Source of the DNA: Symbiobacteriaceae bacterium
Lineage (GTDB): Bacteria; Bacillota; JAAYKD01; WRDA01
DNA: 9,749 nucleotides
Reading direction: 5' to 3'
Assembly (NCBI GenBank): GCA_009779515.1
Contig: WREE01000074.1
Span: 1-9,749, forward strand
In this document: positions 1 to 5,711 of the stretch, piece by piece
Layout: the number at the start of each line of letters is the position of its first letter
Position numbering within the stretch: the stretch's first letter is position 1
Translations under genes and position numbers: made by a program
Notes under the pieces: generated by a model
Told to the model about the DNA's origin: nothing
Database searches by the model: none
Seen by the model: the letters and a program-made list of their open reading frames with translations, nothing else

Positions 1-260
1 ACCTCTTGGATATAATCTGCCAAGTAGGCACGTACCGCAGGAATATCTTCGTATTTAATCCCGGGAGCGCATAAAGTCTGACGCATACCGGCATGGAAGG
101 TGCCATCTCCCCAGGTGATGCAGATATGCTGGATAACCGAAAGATACTTAGCGTCTATTAAAGCGCCGGGTACCCGCATCTGGAGCATAAACTCCCCGTT
201 GACCTTGGATTGGCGAAAACAGTTAATCCGTAACCTTTTAATATCGATATCGTGGTTCAT
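1..260 (-). CDS. asrC: Anaerobic sulfite reductase subunit C, N-terminal part (cut by window edge)
   Basis: This is the first 86 codons of the siroheme-containing catalytic subunit, which reduces sulfite to sulfide in the cytoplasm. The rest, including the siroheme/4Fe-4S cysteines and the ferredoxin-type domain, lies beyond position 1. The visible part starts MNHDIDIKRLRINCFRQSK and continues with a SKVNGEFMLQMRVPG-like stretch, then TWGDGTFHAGMRQTL and PGIKYEDIPAVRAYL. This is the ferredoxin-like half-domain of the nitrite/sulfite reductase family, and it follows the Salmonella AsrC N-terminus as I recall it, including the WG(D/N)G, R-Q and PGI(R/K)YEDI positions. The ATG at 258-260 has a good Shine-Dalgarno GGAGGG (272-267) 6 nt upstream. 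It lies 12 nt after the asrB stop, so it is the third gene of the asr operon. The gene assignment rests on both homology and the A-B-C order. Confidence 0.93.
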   Translation of the reverse strand, partial: MNHDIDIKRLRINCFRQSKVNGEFMLQMRVPGALIDAKYLSVIQHICITWGDGTFHAGMRQTLCAPGIKYEDIPAVRAYLADYIQE

Positions 261-272
261 CTTTCGCCCTCC

Positions 273-1064
273 TTAATCAATCATGTGCCGGGCGGCAGCG
301 TAGCTGAAAACGGGACCATCCAGACAGACATAAACTTCATCAACGCGGCAGTGACCGCACTTACCCACGGCGCAGGACATTTTTCTTTCAAAGGAGAGCC
401 ACATTTTTTCCTGGGGGATCCCCAGCTCCAGACAACCTAAGCTGGTAAAATGCATCATAGCGGAAGGACCGACAATAAGCACTTGATAGTTGTCTTCCAG
501 CTGTGCCAGAGGGATTTTATCTAAATGTTGGGTGACAAACCCTTTAGCAAAGCCGGTGGTCTCTTCGTTATCCAAAGTATAAAAGGCGTTAAAGGGCTTG
601 CGCCAAGTTTCCAACTCCTGCTTGAAAAGAACGTTTTCGCTGTTGCGAAAACCGGCGATAAAGTGAACACTGGGAAAGAGATGGGGTTCCTGGGCAGCCT
701 GCTGCAGCAGGGAGCGCACTGGCGCCACCCCTGTCCCACCGGCAATAACCACTAAATGCTGCCCTAAAAGCTGTTCCATAGGCCAGCCGTTGCCGTAAGC
801 ACCGCGGAGAAAGAGGGTATCTCCCGGTTTCAGAGCGAAGAGTTTGTCGGTAACTCTGCCAATGGCTCTGATGGTAAACTCCAGCCACCCCTCGCCAAAA
901 GCTGAAACCGAAATGGGGCATTCACCTATTTTAGGCATGGAGAGTTGTAAGAATTGTCCGTGCTTGGGCGTAATATCGCTGGCTACCCGAATGGTCACTT
1001 CGCTGGCAGTTTCCTGAATAACCTCTAAAACCTGGTGGGCACTTGGCTTAACAATATTTTCCAC
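273..1064 (-). CDS. asrB: Anaerobic sulfite reductase subunit B (FAD / 2Fe-2S electron transfer)
   Basis: The 263-aa product is a cytoplasmic ferredoxin-NADP reductase-like flavoprotein that transfers electrons from a nicotinamide donor toward the AsrC siroheme centre. An FAD-binding beta-barrel occupies about residues 8-95, with GECPISVS at 47-54 and RGAYGNG at 87-93. The nucleotide-binding domain follows, with GGTGVAPVRSLL from residue 109. The C-terminus carries a dihydroorotate dehydrogenase-B-like 2Fe-2S site: C231, C236, C239 and C247 (CAVGKCGHC...C). Length and domain order match the AsrB family, and no key cysteine is missing. The start is GTG at 1064-1062, six nt after the asrA stop; purine-rich GGTGAGGG just upstream acts as the ribosome site, and the tight spacing suggests coupling to asrA. 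PyrK-like proteins share this fold, but the flanking asrA and asrC decide the assignment. Confidence 0.95.
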   Translation of the reverse strand: MENIVKPSAHQVLEVIQETASEVTIRVASDITPKHGQFLQLSMPKIGECPISVSAFGEGWLEFTIRAIGRVTDKLFALKPGDTLFLRGAYGNGWPMEQLLGQHLVVIAGGTGVAPVRSLLQQAAQEPHLFPSVHFIAGFRNSENVLFKQELETWRKPFNAFYTLDNEETTGFAKGFVTQHLDKIPLAQLEDNYQVLIVGPSAMMHFTSLGCLELGIPQEKMWLSFERKMSCAVGKCGHCRVDEVYVCLDGPVFSYAAARHMID

Positions 1065-1070
1065 TTACCC

Positions 1071-2108
1071 TCACCATCCTTTCTTGGCGATGATCTCTGC
1101 CACAGCAGCGCTCATTTTAGCAATGCTGGCAGTTACCGATATATAGGAAGGGCAGTGGTCGGTGCAACGTCCACAGCCGACGCACATGTGGGTTTCCTGA
1201 AAACGGGCGTAGAAATCGTGATACTTGTGGAGCATTTTATAGCGGTAGCGGGAAGCTGCTGTTGGGCGGTAGATATGCCCGCCAGCCATTTCATCAAAAC
1301 CTGCTACCTGGCAACTGGAGTAGACGCGGCGGCGCTCCCCTACCTCCTCATTTTGGGTGTAATGGAGGTCTCGGGTGGTAAAGCAAGTACAGGTGGCGCA
1401 AGCCACCGTGCAACTGCCACAGGAGGTGCAGCGGGCATCGTACTCATCCCAAACGGGATGGGACTTCAGTTCGTTAAGAACCTCTTTGTTGGGTATTTGG
1501 GGTAAAACTACCTTGTTAGCGTTGGCAGTGACAAACTGGGGGGTGAAGTCTGCGGTAGTAGCTCCGCTAAAATATGGTTCTAAAGCAGCATCTTTGACCT
1601 GGAAGCTCATGCCGTTGGCTTCCCGCCGCAGGGCCATGACATAATGGTCAGTTTGGTTGCTGCCCATGGAGACGCAAAAACAGGTATCGAACCCTACAGG
1701 GCATTCCAGTAGAACAAAGCGGAGTTTGCTGCGCACTCTGGCGTAGTAACTGTCGCTCAAGCCACCATTTTCTAGGTAGATTTTGTCCTGATGTTCGAAG
1801 GCGTGAATATCGCAAGGGCGCAGGAAAACCAGGATAGGCTTATCGCTGGCCTCTTTAGTCTCCCGGTATTCGTCGGGGGTAAAGTAGAAGAGGGTTTGGT
1901 TGATGGGAGATACCACTTCTTTGGCAGAGTATGTGGATTTCTCCTGAGTCTCTATCTCTTCCAGGGTGCTTACCTCGGTGTAGCGGATGGTATCGGTATC
2001 CGAAAAACGCCCTTGGAGAGGGAAGCGTTTAGGGGCGTAGAGGCGGTATTCCTGGCGCAGCTTTGCCAGGAGGGTGTTGGTAGCAGCATCATCGAGATAA
2101 TAGCTCAA
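1071..2108 (-). CDS. asrA: Anaerobic sulfite reductase subunit A (4Fe-4S electron-transfer protein)
   Basis: This iron-sulfur subunit feeds electrons to AsrB/AsrC. Counted from the TTG at 2108 it is 345 aa, close to the family length of about 347. Visible marks are APKRF...GRFSDTDTIRY near the N-terminus, the RPCDIHAFE segment, CPVGFDTCFCVSMGSNQTD, and two C-terminal 4Fe-4S motifs: C227-C230-C233-C237 (CTSCGSC) and C309-C312-C315-C319 (CVGCGRC..HCP). The RPCDI/ferredoxin architecture is also found in hydrogenase beta subunits (HydB-like), but asrB and asrC follow directly. Start choice: the frame is open up to a TTG at 2171, but that codon overlaps the -35 box of a good promoter and has no Shine-Dalgarno. 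The TTG at 2108-2106 has AAGGTGG (2123-2117) 8 nt upstream and aligns with the Salmonella N-terminus. The GTG at 2120 is a weaker alternative. Confidence 0.94.
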   Translation of the reverse strand: MSYYLDDAATNTLLAKLRQEYRLYAPKRFPLQGRFSDTDTIRYTEVSTLEEIETQEKSTYSAKEVVSPINQTLFYFTPDEYRETKEASDKPILVFLRPCDIHAFEHQDKIYLENGGLSDSYYARVRSKLRFVLLECPVGFDTCFCVSMGSNQTDHYVMALRREANGMSFQVKDAALEPYFSGATTADFTPQFVTANANKVVLPQIPNKEVLNELKSHPVWDEYDARCTSCGSCTVACATCTCFTTRDLHYTQNEEVGERRRVYSSCQVAGFDEMAGGHIYRPTAASRYRYKMLHKYHDFYARFQETHMCVGCGRCTDHCPSYISVTASIAKMSAAVAEIIAKKGW

Positions 2109-2142
2109 AACTCTTTCCACCTTCCCATTGTTTGGTATTTGC

Positions 2143-2171
2143 AGTTTAGCATAAAAACATTGGTTTTTCAA
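2143..2171 (-). promoter_or_regulatory. Promoter of the asr operon
   Basis: Read on the minus strand, -35 TTGAAA (2171-2166) is followed by a 17-nt spacer and -10 TAAACT (2148-2143). The extended -10 TGC directly precedes the -10, giving TGCTAAACT. Transcription should start near 2136, leaving a leader of about 28 nt before the TTG at 2108. It is the main reason to reject the upstream start at 2171. Confidence 0.72.
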
Positions 2172-2212
2172 CGAAGATTTTTACCGCCACAACCACACCT
2201 GCCACTTCGTTG
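2169..2212. repeat. Inverted repeat touching both divergent -35 boxes
   Basis: CAACGAAG at 2169-2176 is the exact reverse complement of CTTCGTTG at 2205-2212, with 28 bp between the arms. In each arm the terminal TTG is the first half of the -35 hexamer of the promoter pointing outward (asr to the left, ABC importer to the right). The same 5-bp block CTTCG therefore lies just upstream of both -35 elements. This is the layout expected for a regulator controlling both operons, although the identity of any regulator is unknown. Confidence 0.55.
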
Positions 2213-2238
2213 CCTAATCTGCTTTTCTGTGCTACACT
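2210..2238 (+). promoter_or_regulatory. Promoter of the ABC importer operon
   Basis: -35 TTGCCT (2210-2215), a 17-nt spacer and -10 TACACT (2233-2238) preceded by the extended element TGC (2230-2232). Transcription should start near 2245, leaving a leader of about 29 nt before the ATG at 2274. The arrangement copies that of the divergent asr promoter. Confidence 0.7.
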
Positions 2239-2273
2239 GGAGTTAACAAACTATTAAAGAATAGGGGAGTTAT

Positions 2274-3335
2274 ATGCCTCTTGCGAGTTTTTTTCACCCA
2301 AAAAAGTCTAGGTTCACACCGCTTTTATTAGCTTTCGGGGTAAGTTTGCTTCTTACTGCTTGCCAAAATAGCCTCCTAACCCCCTCGGAACAGCCAGTAA
2401 TTACTCCTGCCGCTACCCCAGTTGCACCTCCGGCTACCCTCTCCTATACTGATGCTTTGGGGCTGACCCAGAAGCTACCGCTAACCCCCCAGAGAGTGGT
2501 TTCGATCTTTGGCTCCTTCGCCGAGCTGTGGGAACTGGCAGGGGGCACTTTAGTGGGAGTTACCCAAGATGCTATTGAGGAGAACCGGTTGCATAACTCG
2601 CCAGATGCCACCGTAATTGGCACCAACAAGGCACCCAGTTCGGAGCTGCTTTTGGCTCTAGAGCCGGATTTGGTCATACTCTCTGCCGATATACCCCAGC
2701 AACAGGAGCTAGGAGAGCTGTTACAAACCGGCGGTATCCCCCACTTCTATTTAAAGGTCGAGTCCTTTGAGGACTACCTGGGAGCTTTAGATATTTGCAC
2801 CCAGCTAACTACCCACAGAGAGCTCTATGACCGCCATGGCACCACCGTGGCAGCAGAAATCGACGAGCTTAGACAGGATATTGCCACCTGGGAAGAACAG
2901 CACCCTTTAGTCCTCTTAATCCGAGCCATGAGTACTACTGCCAAAGGCAAAGGAGCTGATATTAATTCTGGCTTGATGATTCAAGAGATGGGAGGAGAGC
3001 ACTTGGTCTCTCGTTATCCTTCCCTTCTGGAAGAGCTGAGTATTGAAATAATTCTCCAGGACGACCCTGCCTATATCTTTGTTATTACCATGGGCGATGA
3101 AGAGGCAGCGCTGCAGGCACTTTCCCAAATAATGCTAACCCACCCTGCCTGGCGGGAACTGACCGCCATCAAGGAGGAGCGCTGCTATCTTCTCCCGAAG
3201 CATCTTTTTCATTTTAAGCCTAACGCAGCCTGGGGTGAGGCCTATGCTTTTTTAGCAGAAATTCTCTACCCCGGTGTGCGACCCCATTTTCGTCCTCTCG
3301 TCGAGGCGAGTATCCTCAAACAGGATAGACCATGA
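2274..3335 (+). CDS. Lipoprotein substrate-binding protein of a FecCD/BtuCD-type ABC importer
   Basis: The 353-aa product is a membrane-anchored solute-binding protein of the TroA/BtuF-FepB fold (periplasmic binding protein family 2), which captures chelated iron, heme or corrinoid-type ligands and delivers them to the permease. The N-terminus has basic residues (KKSR), a hydrophobic core and the lipobox LLTAC with C30 as the lipidation site. A Pro/Ala/Thr-rich linker follows (about 35-55). Family signatures are PQRVVSIFGSFAELWELAG, the ELLLALEPDLVIL segment in the N-lobe, and C-lobe HPAWRELTAIKEERCYLLPKH. The ATG is preceded by AGGGGAG (2263-2269). It is the first gene of a three-gene operon, and its stop overlaps the permease start (ATGA at 3332-3335). 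The ligand cannot be read from the sequence; siderophore, heme, cobalamin and oxyanion binders all occur in this family. Confidence 0.9.
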   Translation: MPLASFFHPKKSRFTPLLLAFGVSLLLTACQNSLLTPSEQPVITPAATPVAPPATLSYTDALGLTQKLPLTPQRVVSIFGSFAELWELAGGTLVGVTQDAIEENRLHNSPDATVIGTNKAPSSELLLALEPDLVILSADIPQQQELGELLQTGGIPHFYLKVESFEDYLGALDICTQLTTHRELYDRHGTTVAAEIDELRQDIATWEEQHPLVLLIRAMSTTAKGKGADINSGLMIQEMGGEHLVSRYPSLLEELSIEIILQDDPAYIFVITMGDEEAALQALSQIMLTHPAWRELTAIKEERCYLLPKHLFHFKPNAAWGEAYAFLAEILYPGVRPHFRPLVEASILKQDRP

Positions 3336-4348
3336 AATGGGGTAAGCTTCTGGATGCCCTAACCGGTAAGCGCGGGGTTGCCTACCTCCTTTTAATCTGC
3401 TCTTTAGTCTTAGCTTTTGCCCTGAGTATCTCCTTAGGGGCGGTGAAGATACCCCTCCCCCGTTTATGGCAAATCTTAAGCGGCAGGGAGAGTTCCGGTT
3501 ACCTGGCGCTAATTATCTGGCAGGTGCGCCTTCCCCGCACTTTAGCGGCTATGGCGGTAGGTATGGCCCTGGCAGCCTCGGGAGCTACCCTGCAGGGAGT
3601 GTTGCAGAACCCGCTGGCGGCGCCCAGCACCATCGGTGTCAACGCCGGAGCTGCTTTTGCGGCTATGGTGGTTTTTGCCTACTTCCCCAACCGTATTTTG
3701 CTGGTAGTTCCTGCCGCTTTTGCCGGAGCTCTGGTAGCTTTATTACTTATCTTTTTTATTCAAAGCAGTAGCGGCGGTGGACAGGTATCACTTATCCTAG
3801 GCGGGGTTGCTATCTCAGCTCTGCTGGGCGCAGGTAGCGATACTATTCGCTTGTTGCGTCCGGAAGCCATGGTCGGCGCCAGCAATTTCATGATCGGTGG
3901 TCTTTCGGGCATCACCTGGAGTAGCCTTAACTTTGCCCTTCCTTATTTAGCGGGAGGTATCTTGCTGGCTCTCCTCGCCGCACCTTTGCTCAACGTTATC
4001 TCCCTGGGAGATGACGTGGCACGCTCCTTAGGGGTACCCCTAAGGAGTGCTCGCTGGTTGCTGCTGGCTCTGGCAGCCATTCTGGCTGGCAGCTCAGTGG
4101 CTATCGCCGGGCTGTTGGGTTTTGTCGGCTTAATCGTACCTCATGCCGCGCGGCTGCTTTTCGGCTATGACCACCGTTTTTTACTCCCTGGGGTGGTTAT
4201 CTTAGGTGGTACCCTGGTTCTCCTGGGAGATTTAGCCGCTCGTTTAATCTTTGCCCCCTATGAGCTACCGGTAGGGATTCTGCTGGCCTTTGGCGGCGGT
4301 CCCTTTTTTATTTATTTATTAATAAGACAGCAGCGAGGTGTAGAATAG
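3332..4348 (+). CDS. FecCD-family permease of the ABC importer
   Basis: The 338-aa polytopic inner-membrane protein belongs to the FecCD/BtuC family, which forms a homodimeric channel with about ten helices per subunit. Recognisable motifs in order are QVRLPRTLAA (64-73), the SGATLQGVLQNPLAAPSTIG segment (83-102), the LGDDVARSLGVPLR cytoplasmic region that contacts the ATPase (225-238), GFVGLIVPHAAR (263-274) and the end motif ELPVGI...GGGPFFIYLL (311-330). Length is normal for the family. The gene starts within the stop of the binding-protein gene (4-nt overlap) and shares one base with the ATPase start (TAGTG), so translation is probably coupled across the operon. Codons for residues 231-239 form a 24-bp perfect palindrome, listed separately. 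Confidence 0.95.
   Translation: MKWGKLLDALTGKRGVAYLLLICSLVLAFALSISLGAVKIPLPRLWQILSGRESSGYLALIIWQVRLPRTLAAMAVGMALAASGATLQGVLQNPLAAPSTIGVNAGAAFAAMVVFAYFPNRILLVVPAAFAGALVALLLIFFIQSSSGGGQVSLILGGVAISALLGAGSDTIRLLRPEAMVGASNFMIGGLSGITWSSLNFALPYLAGGILLALLAAPLLNVISLGDDVARSLGVPLRSARWLLLALAAILAGSSVAIAGLLGFVGLIVPHAARLLFGYDHRFLLPGVVILGGTLVLLGDLAARLIFAPYELPVGILLAFGGGPFFIYLLIRQQRGVE
4024..4047. repeat. 24-bp perfect palindrome inside the permease gene
   Basis: The half-site CTCCTTAGGGGT is followed directly by its exact reverse complement ACCCCTAAGGAG. In mRNA it could form a 10-bp stem with a GUAC loop. It covers the codons for R231 to S239 of the permease, a region contacting the ATPase. No T-run follows on the coding strand, so it is not a standard intrinsic terminator. 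Confidence 0.9.
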
Positions 4349-5154
4349 TGTTGGCAGCGGAAGCTCTCGCCGCAGGATATTTCCACATGCCCCAAGTTCA
4401 AAATATCACCTTGGCACTTAAGCCTGGCACTCTTAATATCTTAATTGGCCCCAACGGCTCCGGTAAAACCACCTTGCTTAAAGCTTTAGCTCGGCTGTTA
4501 CCACCTCTCCAAGGTAAAGTTACCCTGGACAACAAACCTCTCACCGCTTACCCCTCCAGACTGTTAGCCAGACGCTTGGCTATCCTGCCGCAAATAAGAC
4601 AAACCCCTGGGTTACCGGTTTACACCTTAGTAGCCCAAGGGCGTTATCCCCATCATGGGTATATACAACGCTTAAACAACCACGACCGCCAGATTATAGC
4701 CGCTGCTTTGGAAAGCTGCCGCTTGACTGCTCTGGCAGAGCGCAGCTTGAACACCCTCTCCGGAGGGGAAAGGCAACGTGCCTACTTGGCCATGCTTTTA
4801 GCCCAGGAAACAGAACTTCTCCTGCTGGATGAACCTACTACCTTTTTAGATGTCGCTCATCAGCTGGAAATTCTAACCCTGCTGCAAAAGCTGGCCCAGC
4901 AGGGGAAAACAGTCCTGGTGGTCCTCCACGAAATACCTTTAGCTTTACGCTATGCCGATACTCTTTTTCTCCTGCAGGCAGGTAGGTTGTTGGGGGAGTT
5001 CACCCCTTCTGACCTTATCGCCAGCGGGCTTATCTCCCAAGTCTTTGGGGTAAACTTGCATCAGGTAGTCACCCAAGGGGTACTCCTGACTGGTTTTACG
5101 ATAGCATCGGAAGGAAAATTTGCGCCGCCCCTTCCAGGGGTACCAAACTGCTGA
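4348..5154 (+). CDS. ATP-binding protein of the FecCD/BtuCD-type ABC importer
   Basis: The 268-aa cytoplasmic ATPase (FecE/BtuD family) powers the importer as a homodimer. All core motifs are intact: Walker A GPNGSGKTT (34-42), Q-loop PQ (81-82), signature LSGGERQR (137-144), Walker B LLLLDEP (157-163) with the catalytic glutamate E162, D-loop around FLD, and the switch histidine H194 (VVLHEIP). The start is GTG at 4348, sharing one base with the permease stop; GAGGTG at 4334-4339 is the ribosome site 8 nt upstream. A TTG one codon later is also possible. The final residues, after about TGFTIAS, run into the antisense 3' end of the neighbouring minus-strand gene. Together with the two upstream genes it makes a complete class-II importer. 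Confidence 0.95.
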   Translation: MLAAEALAAGYFHMPQVQNITLALKPGTLNILIGPNGSGKTTLLKALARLLPPLQGKVTLDNKPLTAYPSRLLARRLAILPQIRQTPGLPVYTLVAQGRYPHHGYIQRLNNHDRQIIAAALESCRLTALAERSLNTLSGGERQRAYLAMLLAQETELLLLDEPTTFLDVAHQLEILTLLQKLAQQGKTVLVVLHEIPLALRYADTLFLLQAGRLLGEFTPSDLIASGLISQVFGVNLHQVVTQGVLLTGFTIASEGKFAPPLPGVPNC

Positions 5155-5497
5155 GCAAAGAAAGCAACGCCAAAACGCTGGTGAGAATGGCCATATTCCT
5201 GGCTACTGCTCGCTTACGTCCATCTTCAATTACCGCAAAAGCAATAAAAAGACAGGCGGTAACAATGTAGTTGAAGAAGTCGATCAGCTGCATCCACATG
5301 ACCATTTGGGTCATGTTTAAAGAGCCCATAACAAAAGAATATACCAGCAGGACACGACGCCTTTTGGGGTAGGATTCGGGATCCATTTGTTGCAATGCCT
5401 CTCCCTTCCACTGGAGTACAAAAAAGATAACCGAAGAGGCAATAAACCAAATTAAAGCTGACCAGGGAAAGGTTGCCCAAACACGTTCTTCCACCAA
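5096..5497 (-). CDS. Unrecognised small membrane protein with four predicted transmembrane segments
   Basis: I do not recognise this family. From the TTG at 5497 the product is 133 aa. Hydrophobic stretches lie at about 13-30, 49-68, 71-90 and 100-120, with positive clusters KRRR (45-48) and GRKRAVAR (93-100) next to them. This fits a four-helix membrane protein with a short N-terminal tail. Helix 2 to 3 is Met/aromatic-rich (FVMGSLNMTQMVMWMQ). Start choice: the frame extends back to a TTG at 5584, but AAGGAGG (5513-5507) sits 9 nt before the TTG at 5497 and the upstream 29 residues look like leader; the adjacent GTG at 5494 is equally possible. Its 3' end overlaps the ABC ATPase gene by 59 nt, tail to tail. 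It stands alone, divergent from ackA, so context gives no function. A coding role is supported by the strong ribosome site and by the lack of a better reading on either strand between 5155 and 5495. Confidence 0.68.
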   Translation of the reverse strand: MVEERVWATFPWSALIWFIASSVIFFVLQWKGEALQQMDPESYPKRRRVLLVYSFVMGSLNMTQMVMWMQLIDFFNYIVTACLFIAFAVIEDGRKRAVARNMAILTSVLALLSLLSSLVPLEGAAQIFLPMLS

Positions 5498-5533
5498 GGA
5501 AAGAGCCCTCCTTATATTTGCTAAAGCTAGAGA

Positions 5534-5552
5534 ACCAGCCGACTTAGCTGGT
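5534..5552 (-). repeat. Hairpin in the leader of the small membrane protein gene
   Basis: ACCAGC (5534-5539) and GCTGGT (5547-5552) are perfect complements around a 7-nt loop. Read on the minus strand the hairpin lies about 20 nt before the AAGGAGG site of the membrane protein gene, inside the predicted untranslated leader. It lacks a T-run, so it is not an obvious terminator; it could affect message stability or translation. Confidence 0.45.
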
Positions 5553-5575
5553 AAGCAAACCGACAGCCGCTTCTC

Positions 5576-5603
5576 CTTATACAATACATTTGCCCTTTAG
5601 CAA
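5576..5603 (-). promoter_or_regulatory. Possible promoter of the small membrane protein gene
   Basis: Minus strand: -35 TTGCTA (5603-5598), a 16-nt spacer and -10 TATAAG (5581-5576). Transcription would start near 5569, giving a leader of about 70 nt that contains the 5534-5552 hairpin. The match is fair, not strong. The -35 lies inside one arm of the hairpin cluster at 5595-5645. Confidence 0.4.
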
Positions 5604-5645
5604 GGATTCTCCTGCCTGCTCTTTGCTTAAAGAGGAAACTCCTCT
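5595..5645. repeat. Cluster of overlapping, mutually exclusive hairpins between the membrane protein gene and ackA
   Basis: Three pairings compete. CTTTAGCAAGG (5595-5605) can pair with CTTTGCTTAAAG (5621-5632) with one bulged T and one G-T pair. CTCTTT (5619-5624) pairs perfectly with AAAGAG (5629-5634) around GCTT. AGAGGA (5631-5636) pairs perfectly with TCCTCT (5640-5645) around AAC. The shared segments mean only one or two can form at once. As DNA these are nested dyads between two divergent genes; as RNA they would count only if ackA transcription begins upstream of about 5595. Confidence 0.5.
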
Positions 5646-5674
5646 ACCGATGGCGAAAAAGTGGATATTATTTA

Positions 5675-5690
5675 AGCGGCACCGCCCGCT
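5675..5690 (+). repeat. Small hairpin just before the ackA ribosome site
   Basis: AGCGG (5675-5679) pairs with CCGCT (5686-5690) around a 6-nt loop, ending 3 nt before AAGGAG (5694-5699). A further TTT/AAA pairing below a mismatch would reach toward the ribosome site. A possible -10 TATTAT lies at 5666-5671, but no credible -35 is visible at the right distance, so I do not call an ackA promoter. Confidence 0.35.
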
Positions 5691-5711
5691 AAAAAGGAGT
5701 GCGAAACCAGC

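Noticed and set aside
1035..1505. 156-codon plus-strand frame opposite asrA/asrB
   Set aside because: It is antisense to two clear genes, has no ribosome site and reads as a mirror of cysteine-rich codons.
5120..5320. 66-codon plus-strand frame after the ABC ATPase
   Set aside because: It has no ribosome site, its composition is polar and irregular, and it lies opposite the better-supported membrane protein gene.
5643..5671. Possible ackA promoter with -10 TATTAT
   Set aside because: No acceptable -35 occurs at 16-18 nt upstream; noted only within the hairpin entry.
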